64,000 nucleotides of DNA, from contig NZ_NPBF01000028.1 in NCBI RefSeq assembly GCF_002272135.1, positions 62,001-126,000 on the forward strand, read 5' to 3'. Position 1 is the stretch's first letter. Each line of letters opens with the position of its first letter. The notes below the pieces were generated by a model that did not search any database, was not told the DNA's origin, and worked only from the letters and a program-made list of their open reading frames with translations. Made by a program: the position numbers and the translations under genes. Below, in pieces: positions 9,147 through 17,134 of this stretch. Source of the DNA: Virgibacillus sp. 7505 (GTDB taxonomy: Bacteria; Bacillota; Bacilli; Bacillales; Amphibacillaceae).

Positions 9147-9187
9147 CAAAGAGCTATTGCAATTAACTTGTTGTAATAGCTCTTTTT
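9147..9187 (+). terminator. Terminator after aroK
   Basis: AAAGAGCTATTGCAA pairs with TTGTAATAGCTCTTT around an 8-base loop (one wobble), then Ts. Confidence 0.85.
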
Positions 9188-9253
9188 AACCGGAATAATT
9201 GTCCTAATTGTCAAATAATTACCGGTCCTATCTGCTTATTTTTGCTGTTAAGG

Positions 9254-9279
9254 GTTTTCCGGGCCAGAAAGCAGGGTAT
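9254..9279 (+). promoter_or_regulatory. Sigma-B promoter of gspA
   Basis: GTTTTC (9254-9259), 14-base spacer, GGGTAT (9274-9279): a near-ideal general-stress sigma-B promoter. The start point would fall near 9286, downstream of the longer upstream reading frame start, which helps fix the gspA start. Confidence 0.75.
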
Positions 9280-9312
9280 AGAAACGTACGATTTCAAAGG
9301 AGGATGAACGTC

Positions 9313-10185
9313 TTGCATCACAAAGATACGATTCATGTTGTTTCCAGTGCGGATGATAATTATGCCCACCACCTCGGTGTGATGCTGGCATCACTGCTTA
9401 CAAATGTCAATAAGAACAGACGAGTCATGCTATATGTAATCGACGGGGGCATAACAAAGCCAAATAAACGGATGCTGATGAAAACAACGATGCAATTCGG
9501 TGTTCCAATCCGTTTCCTATCCATAGATACAGAATCCTATAAGAATGCAACAGAAAGCAGATATATCAATAAAACGGCTTACTACCGTATCTCCATTCCC
9601 GAGGTCATAACAGATCCGAGTGTGGAACGAGTCATCTATATCGACTGCGATACGCTTGTGTTGACGGATATCGCCCAGCTGCACGATATCGAGCTGGATG
9701 GAAGTCTGATGGCAGCAGTGGAAGATGCCGGCCAGCTTCAGCGTTTGGAGAAAATGAATATAACCACAGAAGGCAAGTACTTTAATTCGGGTATGATGGT
9801 CATTGACATGGAAGGCTGGCGCAAACAGAATATATCGAATAGAGTGCTGCAATTCATTGATGAAAACAATGATCCAGAGTTCCTTTACTTGCATGATCAG
9901 GATGCCTTGAATGCGATCCTATGGGATAAATGGAAGCCGATCCACCCGAGATGGAATGCGCAATCCTTCATCATCCTAAAAACGAAAACACCAAGGGAAT
10001 TAGCAGAGCGCAAGCGTTATAAAGAAGCTCGCCAATCTCCAGCGATCGTTCATTTCACTGGTGCGAATAAACCATGGAATTCAGATGTCGGACATCCATT
10101 TGCTCCGCTATATTTTGAATTCCTGCAGCAGACACCATGGAAAGTACTTCCCGAAAAAAAGGAACAGGAAGTGTACGCGGACTAA
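9313..10185 (+). CDS. gspA: General stress protein A, family 8 glycosyltransferase
   Basis: A 290-residue GT8 glycosyltransferase. Family signs are the N-terminal HVVSSADDNYAHHLGVML, the DxD metal/nucleotide-sugar motif in VIYIDCDTLVL, NSGMMVIDMEGWR, and HFTGANKPWN near the C-terminus. It matches B. subtilis GspA in length and many blocks. The frame is open from 9208, but the SD AAAGGAGG (9296-9303) abuts ATG 9304 and is ideally spaced for TTG 9313, so I chose TTG; ATG 9304 is the alternative. Preceded by a sigma-B promoter. Acceptor is unknown. Confidence 0.9.
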   Translation: MHHKDTIHVVSSADDNYAHHLGVMLASLLTNVNKNRRVMLYVIDGGITKPNKRMLMKTTMQFGVPIRFLSIDTESYKNATESRYINKTAYYRISIPEVITDPSVERVIYIDCDTLVLTDIAQLHDIELDGSLMAAVEDAGQLQRLEKMNITTEGKYFNSGMMVIDMEGWRKQNISNRVLQFIDENNDPEFLYLHDQDALNAILWDKWKPIHPRWNAQSFIILKTKTPRELAERKRYKEARQSPAIVHFTGANKPWNSDVGHPFAPLYFEFLQQTPWKVLPEKKEQEVYAD

Positions 10186-10215
10186 GACACAGCTAGTACG
10201 GCTGTGTCTTTTTTA
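10186..10215 (+). terminator. Terminator after gspA
   Basis: GACACAGC pairs with GCTGTGTC around a 7-base loop, followed by seven bases that are nearly all T. Confidence 0.85.
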
Positions 10216-10257
10216 TTTGTTATAATACAGGAAACAATGAAAAAGGACGGATTAGAG

Positions 10258-10800
10258 ATGGGCCAGGAAAAAAAGAAGTTATTGGGAAGTACGCGCAGAA
10301 AGTGGTTATTGAATAAGCTGCAGACAGCAGACGGTCCGCTCAAGGGGAGTGAACTGGCAGAGGAGGCAAATGTCAGCAGGCAAGTGATTGTGGGTGATGT
10401 GACGCTTCTGAAGGCAGAGCAGCATCCGATCATTGCTACTAGTGAGGGATATGTACTGCAGCAGCATCCTGTCTATTCAGTCGAAAGGATCGTAGCTTGT
10501 CAGCATGCGCCTGAACGGACAGAAGAAGAGCTGCAATTGCTCGTAGACTTAGGGGTGACAGTGAAGGATGTCCGGGTGGAGCATCCTGTTTATGGACAGA
10601 TAACAGCTTCTATCATGGTTTCCAGTCGAAGGGAAGTAAAGAAGTTCATCGAAAGGATAGCCAACAGCAAAGCAGGTTATTTATCCGAGCTGACGGACGG
10701 AATCCATCTGCATACATTGGCAGCAAATGATGAGTCAGTAATGGAGGAAGCGATTGAGTTGTTGAGCCATCATGGTTTTTTGGTACCAGAGTGGGATTGA
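10258..10800 (+). CDS. niaR: Niacin-responsive transcriptional repressor NiaR
   Basis: A 180-residue regulator with an N-terminal helix-turn-helix (about residues 10-60, GSELAEEANVSRQVIVGDV) and the C-terminal 3H domain whose three conserved histidines are visible in CQHAPER, VEHPVYG and GIHLHT. NiaR proteins bind nicotinate and repress NAD biosynthesis and niacin uptake genes. Length equals B. subtilis YrxA/NiaR (180). TATAAT at 10221-10226 gives a start point that rules out ATG 10237; ATG 10258 with SD AAAGGA is preferred. It abuts the convergent SDR gene with no spacer. Confidence 0.93.
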   Translation: MGQEKKKLLGSTRRKWLLNKLQTADGPLKGSELAEEANVSRQVIVGDVTLLKAEQHPIIATSEGYVLQQHPVYSVERIVACQHAPERTEEELQLLVDLGVTVKDVRVEHPVYGQITASIMVSSRREVKKFIERIANSKAGYLSELTDGIHLHTLAANDESVMEEAIELLSHHGFLVPEWD

Positions 10801-11643
10801 TCATACGGTCAGTCCCACTTTTCTTTCGCTCATTGCCCAAAGCTGCTTAGCTAGCTCAGCATCATCTGCCTGTCCTTTTACTTCCTGGATCTGCCGCTTA
10901 TAAAAGTATCCTCCCGTTACATGCTGCACTTCTGAGCTTTCCGCAAGATACAGGGCAGTATCTGCTCCGTCTGCAGGTGATTGGAAAAATGGGCGGAGTA
11001 GCTGATGGATCTTTTTACCGAAGCCGGTATGCCTGTCTACACCGAGACTCGTGCTCACTGCTCCAGGGTGTACTGCATTCACCGTAGCATTTGAATGATA
11101 AAGACGGAGAGAAAGTTCCTTGGTGAATAAAAGATTAGCAAGTTTGCTGTGCCCATAATTTTGCCATGGTGTAAAGGATTCAGCTCCGCCTAGATCATCC
11201 AGATTTATTTTTCCAATTTTATAAGCACCGGAAGATACAACGACCACACGCCCTTGGGGTGCGGCTTTGATCTGCTCTAACAGCAAATTAGTCAACAGGA
11301 AGTGGCCAAGATGATTCACACCCATCATCATCTCCAAACCATCAGCAGTGAATTGTTTTCTTGTTGTCACGACGCCGGCATTGTTGATAAGTACATCAAT
11401 AACAGAGTGCTGGGCTTTCAATGCTTCTGCACAGGCATGAATGCTAGTAAAGGATGCCAAGTCACATACATATAGATACATATTCTCTGAACAGCTTTGC
11501 TGTTTAGCTTCCTTCAGAGCTTGCGTGCCTCGTTCTTCAGAGCGGCACAGCATACATACGGTATATCCTCTTCTGGCTAACGATACAGCTGTGGCAAATC
11601 CCATACCGGAATTCGCGCCAGTGATTACGACTGTTTTTTGCAT
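10801..11643 (-). CDS. Short-chain dehydrogenase (retinol-dehydrogenase-like SDR)
   Basis: A 280-residue SDR opening with MQKTVVITGANSGMGFATA (TGxxxGxG cofactor motif), INNAGV, catalytic Ser in VVSSGAYK and YGHSK as the YxxxK motif. The broad-specificity NADP type resembles WWOX/retinol dehydrogenase-like SDRs. The GTG codons at 11655 and 11652 overlap the SD (GGAGAG), so ATG 11643 is chosen. It is the second gene of a two-gene operon with the flavin reductase 20 bases upstream. Role unknown. Confidence 0.82.
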   Translation of the reverse strand: MQKTVVITGANSGMGFATAVSLARRGYTVCMLCRSEERGTQALKEAKQQSCSENMYLYVCDLASFTSIHACAEALKAQHSVIDVLINNAGVVTTRKQFTADGLEMMMGVNHLGHFLLTNLLLEQIKAAPQGRVVVVSSGAYKIGKINLDDLGGAESFTPWQNYGHSKLANLLFTKELSLRLYHSNATVNAVHPGAVSTSLGVDRHTGFGKKIHQLLRPFFQSPADGADTALYLAESSEVQHVTGGYFYKRQIQEVKGQADDAELAKQLWAMSERKVGLTV

Positions 11644-11663
11644 ATTGTACACCACTCTCCATG

Positions 11664-12284
11664 TTATTCTGGACGTTTCAGTGTGAATAGCTCTCCAAGT
11701 TTACTGTAATCATTACCTGCCAAGCGACTGATTGGCTGGATGGCTTTTGCATCCAGATAGCCGGTGTTCTCATCATAAACTTCCGGTGACAGATGATACC
11801 CAGCCACCTTTGCGAGTAATAAGTCTGCTGTAATAGCTCCATCATTGTCTCTTATCTCGAGATGATCATACAGGGTGCATTCCATCCTGATAGACGCTTC
11901 GGTAATTCCGGGCACCGAGACATATGTGCTCGGAGTGAGAGTCAAGCTCGTGTGGTCAAGCTCACTTTCTTCGGAAGGCAGCGCAGCGGCGGTTTTGTTC
12001 AATTCATCCACGATCGACTCTGTGCTGATATGGACAACAAGCTCGCCGGATCCAATAGCATGGCGTGCTGTATCCTTCTGTTTGCCTGCTGCACGCTGGA
12101 TCGAAATGCTAATAAGCGGCGGATTCGCGCTGACGATCGAAAAGTAACTGAAGGGAGCAGCATTGACTACTTCTGATTCTGGTGACTTGGTCGTGACGAA
12201 AGCTACGGGTCTTGGGATGATGCTCCCTGTGAGTATTTTGTAATGTGTCTTTGCTGAAAGATCATTTGCGTTGAATGTAAACAA
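11664..12284 (-). CDS. Flavin reductase-like FMN-binding split-barrel protein
   Basis: A 206-residue member of the flavin reductase-like domain family. Characteristic opening with HYKILTGSIIPRPVAFVTT, then NAAPFSYFSIVSANPPLISISI and an ExR-type ligand loop. These proteins bind FMN and either reduce free flavin or act as flavoenzymes; the pairing with an SDR suggests a small redox operon. ATG start with SD AAAGGAGC in the minus strand. Confidence 0.85.
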   Translation of the reverse strand: MFTFNANDLSAKTHYKILTGSIIPRPVAFVTTKSPESEVVNAAPFSYFSIVSANPPLISISIQRAAGKQKDTARHAIGSGELVVHISTESIVDELNKTAAALPSEESELDHTSLTLTPSTYVSVPGITEASIRMECTLYDHLEIRDNDGAITADLLLAKVAGYHLSPEVYDENTGYLDAKAIQPISRLAGNDYSKLGELFTLKRPE

Positions 12285-12343
12285 GTTTATTGCTCCTTTC
12301 TGTCAGCCTACCATAGGAACCTTACATGCACTTAACAGTTCTA

Positions 12344-12784
12344 TTACCTTTTGAATATATTCTTAAGCACGGATGTAAAGGAGTGCTCCGATTTATTGGT
12401 CATTTCCATCGTTTTTTCTTCCTCGTGTAAAAAGATGTCCGTTTTATCAATTGCATGATCAACATGCAGAACGAGTGCAATATCCACATCGACACCCTGA
12501 TTCGTAACGGATGTGTACGGGATGCGGTATGAAGTAGCGAGGGTCTTGTACGGTTTGAAGAAACGCATTGTGACCTCTCCGGAAAAGCGCAAGCATGCAT
12601 CGGGGTAGCTTTTCATAGCATTCTCCAGCTGTTTTAACCCCCTCTGCTGGACGACTTCCCCCTCTGTCAGTGCAAGGATCGTTCTCTCCCGCAATGTCCC
12701 CAAATACTCTTTTCTTTCACTTGCCTTCGTTTCTTTTGTTCCATATATTCCTTCGTTTAAGTAATCATCTATATCTTTTTTCAA
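12344..12784 (-). CDS. YueI family protein (DUF1694)
   Basis: A 146-residue soluble protein recognised by its N-terminal family block DDYLNEGIYGTKETKASE followed by RKEYLGTLRERTILALT. The YueI family is conserved in Firmicutes and has no known function; the fold has been likened to ribosomal L7Ae-type proteins. It is divergent from the ATPase-LytTR gene at 12864, sharing the intergenic region. Confidence 0.88.
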   Translation of the reverse strand: MKKDIDDYLNEGIYGTKETKASERKEYLGTLRERTILALTEGEVVQQRGLKQLENAMKSYPDACLRFSGEVTMRFFKPYKTLATSYRIPYTSVTNQGVDVDIALVLHVDHAIDKTDIFLHEEEKTMEMTNKSEHSFTSVLKNIFKR

Positions 12785-12863
12785 TGGTCTTCATCTCCGA
12801 TTCGGTATTTCCAATTCATGGAGTTAGCTTTACAATATAAGTAAAAAGGGGAGGCAATACATT

Positions 12864-13880
12864 ATGACTACACTGCAATTCGAAAATCTCAGTAAAACAT
12901 CTCATAATACGATGCTTCTGCCTCCAATCGATATTGAGCTGAAAGCTGGTGAATGTTATGTCATTCGCTGTAATAAAGTGATTGGAAGCCAGCTGCTGAA
13001 AATAATTAACAAACAAGAAAACCCGTCTACCGGTAGTGTACTACTATTTGGTGAAAATATCGAAAACCTGCGTTCTGTGAATGATCGGATCGGCTTCCTG
13101 TATCTCGATGATGCAGTATATACAAGGATGAGGGTGAAGGAGTATCTAAGTTTCTTTCGGAAGCTTTACGGCAGCAGCGTCGATATTGGTGAGGTGATTC
13201 AGCAAATAGGCTTGCGTGAGTGCCAATTAACTAAAATAAGCAAGCTGACTTTTTCGCAGGAACGGCGCTTGAAAATTGGCAGGCTCCTCATACAGGATCA
13301 GCCGGTTTTGATTATGGAAGAGCCGGAACAAAATGTCGATCTCGAAACAAGCTTGATCATTCACCGCATCATCGGTGAGCTGAAAGGAAAAGGTAAAACG
13401 ATCCTTCTTACTACTATAGACTTGGAAAATGCATTAGCACTTACCAATTATGTATATACCTTGACGGATAAGAGCTGTAAACGAATAGCTGTCGAAGAGG
13501 AAAATGAAGAACTGGCAGCTGGCGAAGATGTAATCCAACCGGTCAAGCTGGAGAAGATTCCAGCAAAAATCGATGATAAGATCATTCTTTTCAATCCTTT
13601 TGATATTAACTTTATTGAAAGCAGTGAAGGAGTGGCGCAGCTGCATCTTCAAGACGGAGTCTATCCGTGTACATATACTTTACAAGAATTAGAGGAACGG
13701 CTGCGAGCGTTCGGCTTCTTCCGCTGTCATCGTTCTTACCTAGTGAATCTGCAGCAGGTGAAGGAAGTGGTGACCTGGACACGAAACAGTTTCAGTTTGA
13801 TCCTTGATGATCATTCACGCAGTTCGGTTCCGCTGTCTAAGAATCGATTTGAGGAATTAAAGGGTATGCTCGGGCTGTAA
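12864..13880 (+). CDS. Degenerate ABC-ATPase domain fused to a LytTR DNA-binding domain
   Basis: A 338-residue two-domain protein. Residues 1-215 follow an ABC ATPase (D-loop/Walker B LIMEEPEQNVD, H-loop region ILLTTIDLENA, signature position LTFSQERRL), but the Walker A loop is lost: where GxxGxGKT should be the sequence reads IRCNKVIGSQLL. Residues 245-338 are a LytTR domain (ILFNPFDINFIESSEG and FFRCHRSYLVNLQQVKEV, the typical RxHRSYLVN block). It most likely acts as a regulator, not a transporter ATPase. It sits just before an ABC exporter pair whose promoter region holds four spaced LytTR-like sites. SD AGGGGAGG before ATG. Confidence 0.85.
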   Translation: MTTLQFENLSKTSHNTMLLPPIDIELKAGECYVIRCNKVIGSQLLKIINKQENPSTGSVLLFGENIENLRSVNDRIGFLYLDDAVYTRMRVKEYLSFFRKLYGSSVDIGEVIQQIGLRECQLTKISKLTFSQERRLKIGRLLIQDQPVLIMEEPEQNVDLETSLIIHRIIGELKGKGKTILLTTIDLENALALTNYVYTLTDKSCKRIAVEEENEELAAGEDVIQPVKLEKIPAKIDDKIILFNPFDINFIESSEGVAQLHLQDGVYPCTYTLQELEERLRAFGFFRCHRSYLVNLQQVKEVVTWTRNSFSLILDDHSRSSVPLSKNRFEELKGMLGL

Positions 13881-13885
13881 CCTGC

Positions 13886-13957
13886 TCCATTCAGCCTGAG
13901 ATTTTGCACTATTCGGCTGCTGATTTGCTCCACTCAGCGTTTTTGGGTTCTGTTAAG
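13886..13957 (+). promoter_or_regulatory. Four phased LytTR-type half-sites upstream of the ABC exporter
   Basis: Four 9-mers TCCATTCAG (13886), ACTATTCGG (13908), TCCACTCAG (13929) and TCTGTTAAG (13949) occur in direct orientation at steps of 22, 21 and 20 bases, i.e. two helical turns. They resemble the LytTR consensus (W-M-M-G-T-T-N-R-K), the last copy best. They lie between the LytTR regulator and the exporter genes. Confidence 0.5.
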
Positions 13958-14036
13958 CCTGATTTTACTGCGTTTTTCAAAAAAGGGTAGTAAGCTTTGA
14001 TTATCAACCGTCATGAACGGAAAGGGGCATTTCGAT

Positions 14037-14882
14037 ATGGACTACGCATTACAAGTGAAGGAGCTGTCCAAGGTATTCGGTCAGCAGCGGGCATTGCAGC
14101 AAGTTTCATTTAATGTAAAAAAAGGTGAGGTCTTCGGTTTTTTGGGGCCTAGTGGATCTGGGAAGACAACGACAGTCAAAATTTTGACTGGTCAGCTTAT
14201 GCAGACAGCTGGGGAAGTTTATATACTTGGCAAACCAGCTGCTAAAATGAAAGATGCTGACTTAGGCAGAATAGGTATCCTGACTGACAATAGCGGACTG
14301 TATGAGCGGATGACAGTGCAGCAGAATCTGGATTTCTATGCAAAGCTTTATAGTGCTGCAGCTGGAAGAGTAGAAGAGGTTCTGCAGCTGGTTGGCTTAG
14401 CAGAAGATAAGAAAAAGCCGGTAAAAAAACTGTCAAAAGGTATGAAGCAGCGTGTGCTTCTTGCTCGTGCTGTTCTGCATAAACCGGAAGTTCTATTCCT
14501 GGATGAACCGACTTCTGCTTTAGATCCTGGAAATGTCCAAAAAATGCATGAACTTTTAATGGATTTAAACCGCGAAGGGACGACGATTTTCCTGACCACC
14601 CACAATATGGAGGAAGCTGCACAGCTGTGCGACCGGGTTGCATTTCTTCATGAAGGACGAATACGGGAGATGGATGCACCGAACCAATTACAGCGTAAAT
14701 ATGCCAAAAACACAATTCACCTGGAATTGAAAGATGGTCGCAGCGAAACTATCGAGAATGATAAGGCTGGAGCAGAACAACTTTATCGATACATGCAAGC
14801 AGAGGAAGTCCTTGCTGTGCATTCCGATCAGCCGACATTGGGAGATATATTTATTGAAGTAACAGGGAGGAAATTAGCATGA
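14037..14882 (+). CDS. ABC-2 exporter ATP-binding protein
   Basis: A 281-residue ATPase of an ABC-2 type exporter with an intact Walker A (GPSGSGKTTTV), Q-loop, signature LSKGMKQRV and Walker B FLDEPTSALDP, plus the H-loop TTHNMEEA. The C-terminal 70 residues form the usual substrate-accessory region of multidrug/antibiotic export ATPases. An earlier in-frame ATG at 14013 is disfavoured because SD AAAGGGG (14021-14027) is spaced for ATG 14037. The stop overlaps the permease start (ATGA). Confidence 0.9.
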   Translation: MDYALQVKELSKVFGQQRALQQVSFNVKKGEVFGFLGPSGSGKTTTVKILTGQLMQTAGEVYILGKPAAKMKDADLGRIGILTDNSGLYERMTVQQNLDFYAKLYSAAAGRVEEVLQLVGLAEDKKKPVKKLSKGMKQRVLLARAVLHKPEVLFLDEPTSALDPGNVQKMHELLMDLNREGTTIFLTTHNMEEAAQLCDRVAFLHEGRIREMDAPNQLQRKYAKNTIHLELKDGRSETIENDKAGAEQLYRYMQAEEVLAVHSDQPTLGDIFIEVTGRKLA

Positions 14883-15583
14883 ATGCTGCTCGAATATCCG
14901 CAATGCTTGTGAAAGAATACCATGATATGAAATCTAATGTTCAAGTACTATCAATCCTGATTGTTCCTATATTTTTGGCCATCCTTTATAGCAGGATGGA
15001 TGGAGAACAGGACTTTGCAGCTTCCTTTGTCTTTATTATTACTGTTACGTTTGTCACGATGTATGTCCAGGCTCTGTTGCTGGCAGAAGAGAAAGAAAAA
15101 AATACGCTGCAGGTTTTGTTGCTTTCACCTGCTAGCTCTGCTGATATCATGGTCGGTAAAAGCATCATTTCTGTTATCTTGACGATTATTATGTTCGTGG
15201 TATCCATGCTGATTATAAACGTAAGTGTAGAAAGTCCGGTCATGCTCTCCGTCATTCTGCTAATCGCTGTCATCCTCTTTGTTGCATTGGGAACCTTAGT
15301 TGGTTTGCTTAGTGAAAACCTAGTTCAGACTACGGTATATCTTTTACCGTTAAGCTTCGTGTTCGGGTTTGGTCCTATGATCCAGATGTATTTCTCTGAG
15401 GGCATAGTGGCAGATATTTTAGGCTATACGCCAGGAAGTTTCATGATGGAAGCGTGTTTGGCAGCGATTAGCGGGGAGGCGTTTTCGGCTTATCGAGAAG
15501 ACGTTATCTGGCTTGTTGGATGGACGGCTGCTGCTTTAGTAATAACCTTCATTACCTTCAAAAAGAAAAGTCTATCCAATTAA
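14879..15583 (+). CDS. ABC-2 exporter permease
   Basis: A 234-residue membrane protein with about six transmembrane helices and a conserved cytoplasmic EEKEKNTLQVLLLSPAS block between TM2 and TM3, the ABC-2 permease signature (E..., LL.SP). It forms the exporter with the ATPase it overlaps by 4 bases. The cargo may be a drug, peptide or lipid; LytTR-linked ABC-2 exporters are often tied to peptide/antibiotic export, which is only suggestive here. Confidence 0.87.
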   Translation: MNAARISAMLVKEYHDMKSNVQVLSILIVPIFLAILYSRMDGEQDFAASFVFIITVTFVTMYVQALLLAEEKEKNTLQVLLLSPASSADIMVGKSIISVILTIIMFVVSMLIINVSVESPVMLSVILLIAVILFVALGTLVGLLSENLVQTTVYLLPLSFVFGFGPMIQMYFSEGIVADILGYTPGSFMMEACLAAISGEAFSAYREDVIWLVGWTAAALVITFITFKKKSLSN

Positions 15584-15612
15584 AAAAGCCGCCCATAACG
15601 GGCGGCTTTTCA
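15584..15612. terminator. Bidirectional terminator
   Basis: AAAAGCCGCCC pairs with GGGCGGCTTTT around ATAAC between the convergent exporter and sugar porter genes. Confidence 0.85.
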
Positions 15613-16959
15613 TTATCCTACACTACTGCGTTTGCGCAGATCCTGTTCGATTTGTTCCAGGCTCTTTCCGCGTGTCTCTGTCGTGAAGAATTTGACGAAT
15701 AGAAAGGCAAGGATACCGATGACAGCGAAAATATAGAAAAGGTAGCTGATACCGATCGCATTGAGCAAAATCGGAAATAGTAATGACACAATCAAGTTAG
15801 CGCCATGCAGTGCGAAAGTGGCTACACCTGTTCCGATCCCGCGTACCTTTGTCGGAAATAGTTCTGGAAGCATGATCCAGACAACTGGTCCCCAAGTCGT
15901 CGAGAAAGAGACAATAAAGGTTCCAAGACAAATGATAATAGCCCATGTTGCGGCTGTGGAATCAGGTGCCAGTAAGTTAACTGTGGATAGAACGACCAAA
16001 CTGACTACCATCCCGATATTACCTGCCATAAGCAAGGTCTTACGGTTGATCTTGTCCACGAAACGGATGGCGATGATCGTCATCAACACATTGACTGCAC
16101 CGATGCCGACTGTACCGAGAATGGCAGCGGAATCTGCGAATCCAGCATTCTCAAGTGTTATTGGCGTGTAATAGATGATGGTGTTGATACCGATGAACTG
16201 CTGTAAGAAAGCAATACCCATTCCAGCAATCAATGCGGGCCGCACCCAGCTGGAAAACAGTTCTTTTATGCCGCCTTCATCCTCTTTTTCTGCTTTCTTC
16301 ACTTCGGAAACTTCTTCGTCTATTGAGGCATTTTCACCCCGGACACGTTTTAGGATAGCGCGTGCTTGTTCCTCTTTTCCTGCCGTCAGTAGCCAGCGTG
16401 GGCTTTCGGGCATGAAGAGCATACCGATGATTAAGATCGCTGCTGGTATGACAGCCAGTCCAAGCATCCAGCGCCATGCGCCTGCATCTGACAGCGCGTA
16501 GTTTACGAGATAGGATGATAAAATACCTATCGTTATCAAAAGCTGGTTTAATGAAGCGAGAGAACCTCTTTTTTCTTTTGGTGCAAGTTCTGATAAGTAT
16601 AGTGGAACAATTGTAGTGGAACAACCAACTGCCAAGCCGAGAATAACTCGGGCGATAACCATTGTAGTTACATTGACTGCAAGTCCAGCTGACAATGCGC
16701 CAATCAGGAATAAGATACCGGCTGCTATTATCGTCTTTTTACGTCCAATTTTATCTGTTACGCGGCCAGTAATGGCAGCACTGATGATAGCTCCTACCAA
16801 TAGTGAGCTGACAACGAGCCCCTCCGTGAAGGAGTTCAGTCCGAGATCTTCGTCTATGTACAGCAGTGCACCGGAGATGACTCCAGTATCATAACCATAG
16901 AGCAGACCGCCAAGTGCACCAAAAAAATACAATAAGCCATTGGATTGCTTTTTCTGCAT
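15613..16959 (-). CDS. Sugar porter family MFS transporter (CsbC/YwtG-like)
   Basis: A 448-residue 12-TM proton/sugar symporter. Sugar-porter signatures: GYDTGVISGAL in TM1, GRVTDKIGRKK and RFVDKINRK (the two RxGRR loops), PLYLSELAPKEKRG after TM4, PESPRWL at the central loop, QQFIGINTIIYY in TM7 and PELFPTKVRG/ETRGKSLEQIE near the end. It resembles B. subtilis CsbC, YwtG, IolT and AraE; the sugar cannot be chosen from these motifs. SD TAGGAGG before ATG. A possible sigma-B promoter lies upstream. Confidence 0.9.
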   Translation of the reverse strand: MQKKQSNGLLYFFGALGGLLYGYDTGVISGALLYIDEDLGLNSFTEGLVVSSLLVGAIISAAITGRVTDKIGRKKTIIAAGILFLIGALSAGLAVNVTTMVIARVILGLAVGCSTTIVPLYLSELAPKEKRGSLASLNQLLITIGILSSYLVNYALSDAGAWRWMLGLAVIPAAILIIGMLFMPESPRWLLTAGKEEQARAILKRVRGENASIDEEVSEVKKAEKEDEGGIKELFSSWVRPALIAGMGIAFLQQFIGINTIIYYTPITLENAGFADSAAILGTVGIGAVNVLMTIIAIRFVDKINRKTLLMAGNIGMVVSLVVLSTVNLLAPDSTAATWAIIICLGTFIVSFSTTWGPVVWIMLPELFPTKVRGIGTGVATFALHGANLIVSLLFPILLNAIGISYLFYIFAVIGILAFLFVKFFTTETRGKSLEQIEQDLRKRSSVG

Positions 16960-17009
16960 ATATTGCTACCTCCTAAGTTGTGCGAAAACTATGTTATAAT
17001 ATGTAAGCC

Positions 17010-17036
17010 TTTTCCTCTTTCCGTATAAAATGAAAC
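17010..17036 (-). promoter_or_regulatory. Possible sigma-B promoter of the sugar porter
   Basis: On the minus strand GTTTCA (17031-17036) and GGAAAA (17010-17015) lie 15 bases apart. The -10 has one mismatch to GGGAAA. B. subtilis csbC is sigma-B controlled, which makes this worth listing, but it is weak. Confidence 0.3.
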
Positions 17037-17054
17037 CTTTGCATCTGCTCTCGA

Positions 17055-17084
17055 TTGAAAAGTCCCACAATAAACCATTATAAT
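17055..17084 (+). promoter_or_regulatory. Sigma-A promoter of the HAD phosphatase gene
   Basis: TTGAAA (17055-17060), 18 bases, TATAAT (17079-17084), about 50 bases before the TTG start. Confidence 0.65.
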
Positions 17085-17134
17085 TTACTAGTATCAGAAT
17101 TGACTACCTAAAAATATTATTAGGAGGATTTTAC

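Noticed and set aside
10204-10257. Longer N-terminus for niaR from GTG 10204
   Set aside because: The codons lie within the gspA terminator and upstream of the predicted start point; 180 aa from 10258 matches the family.
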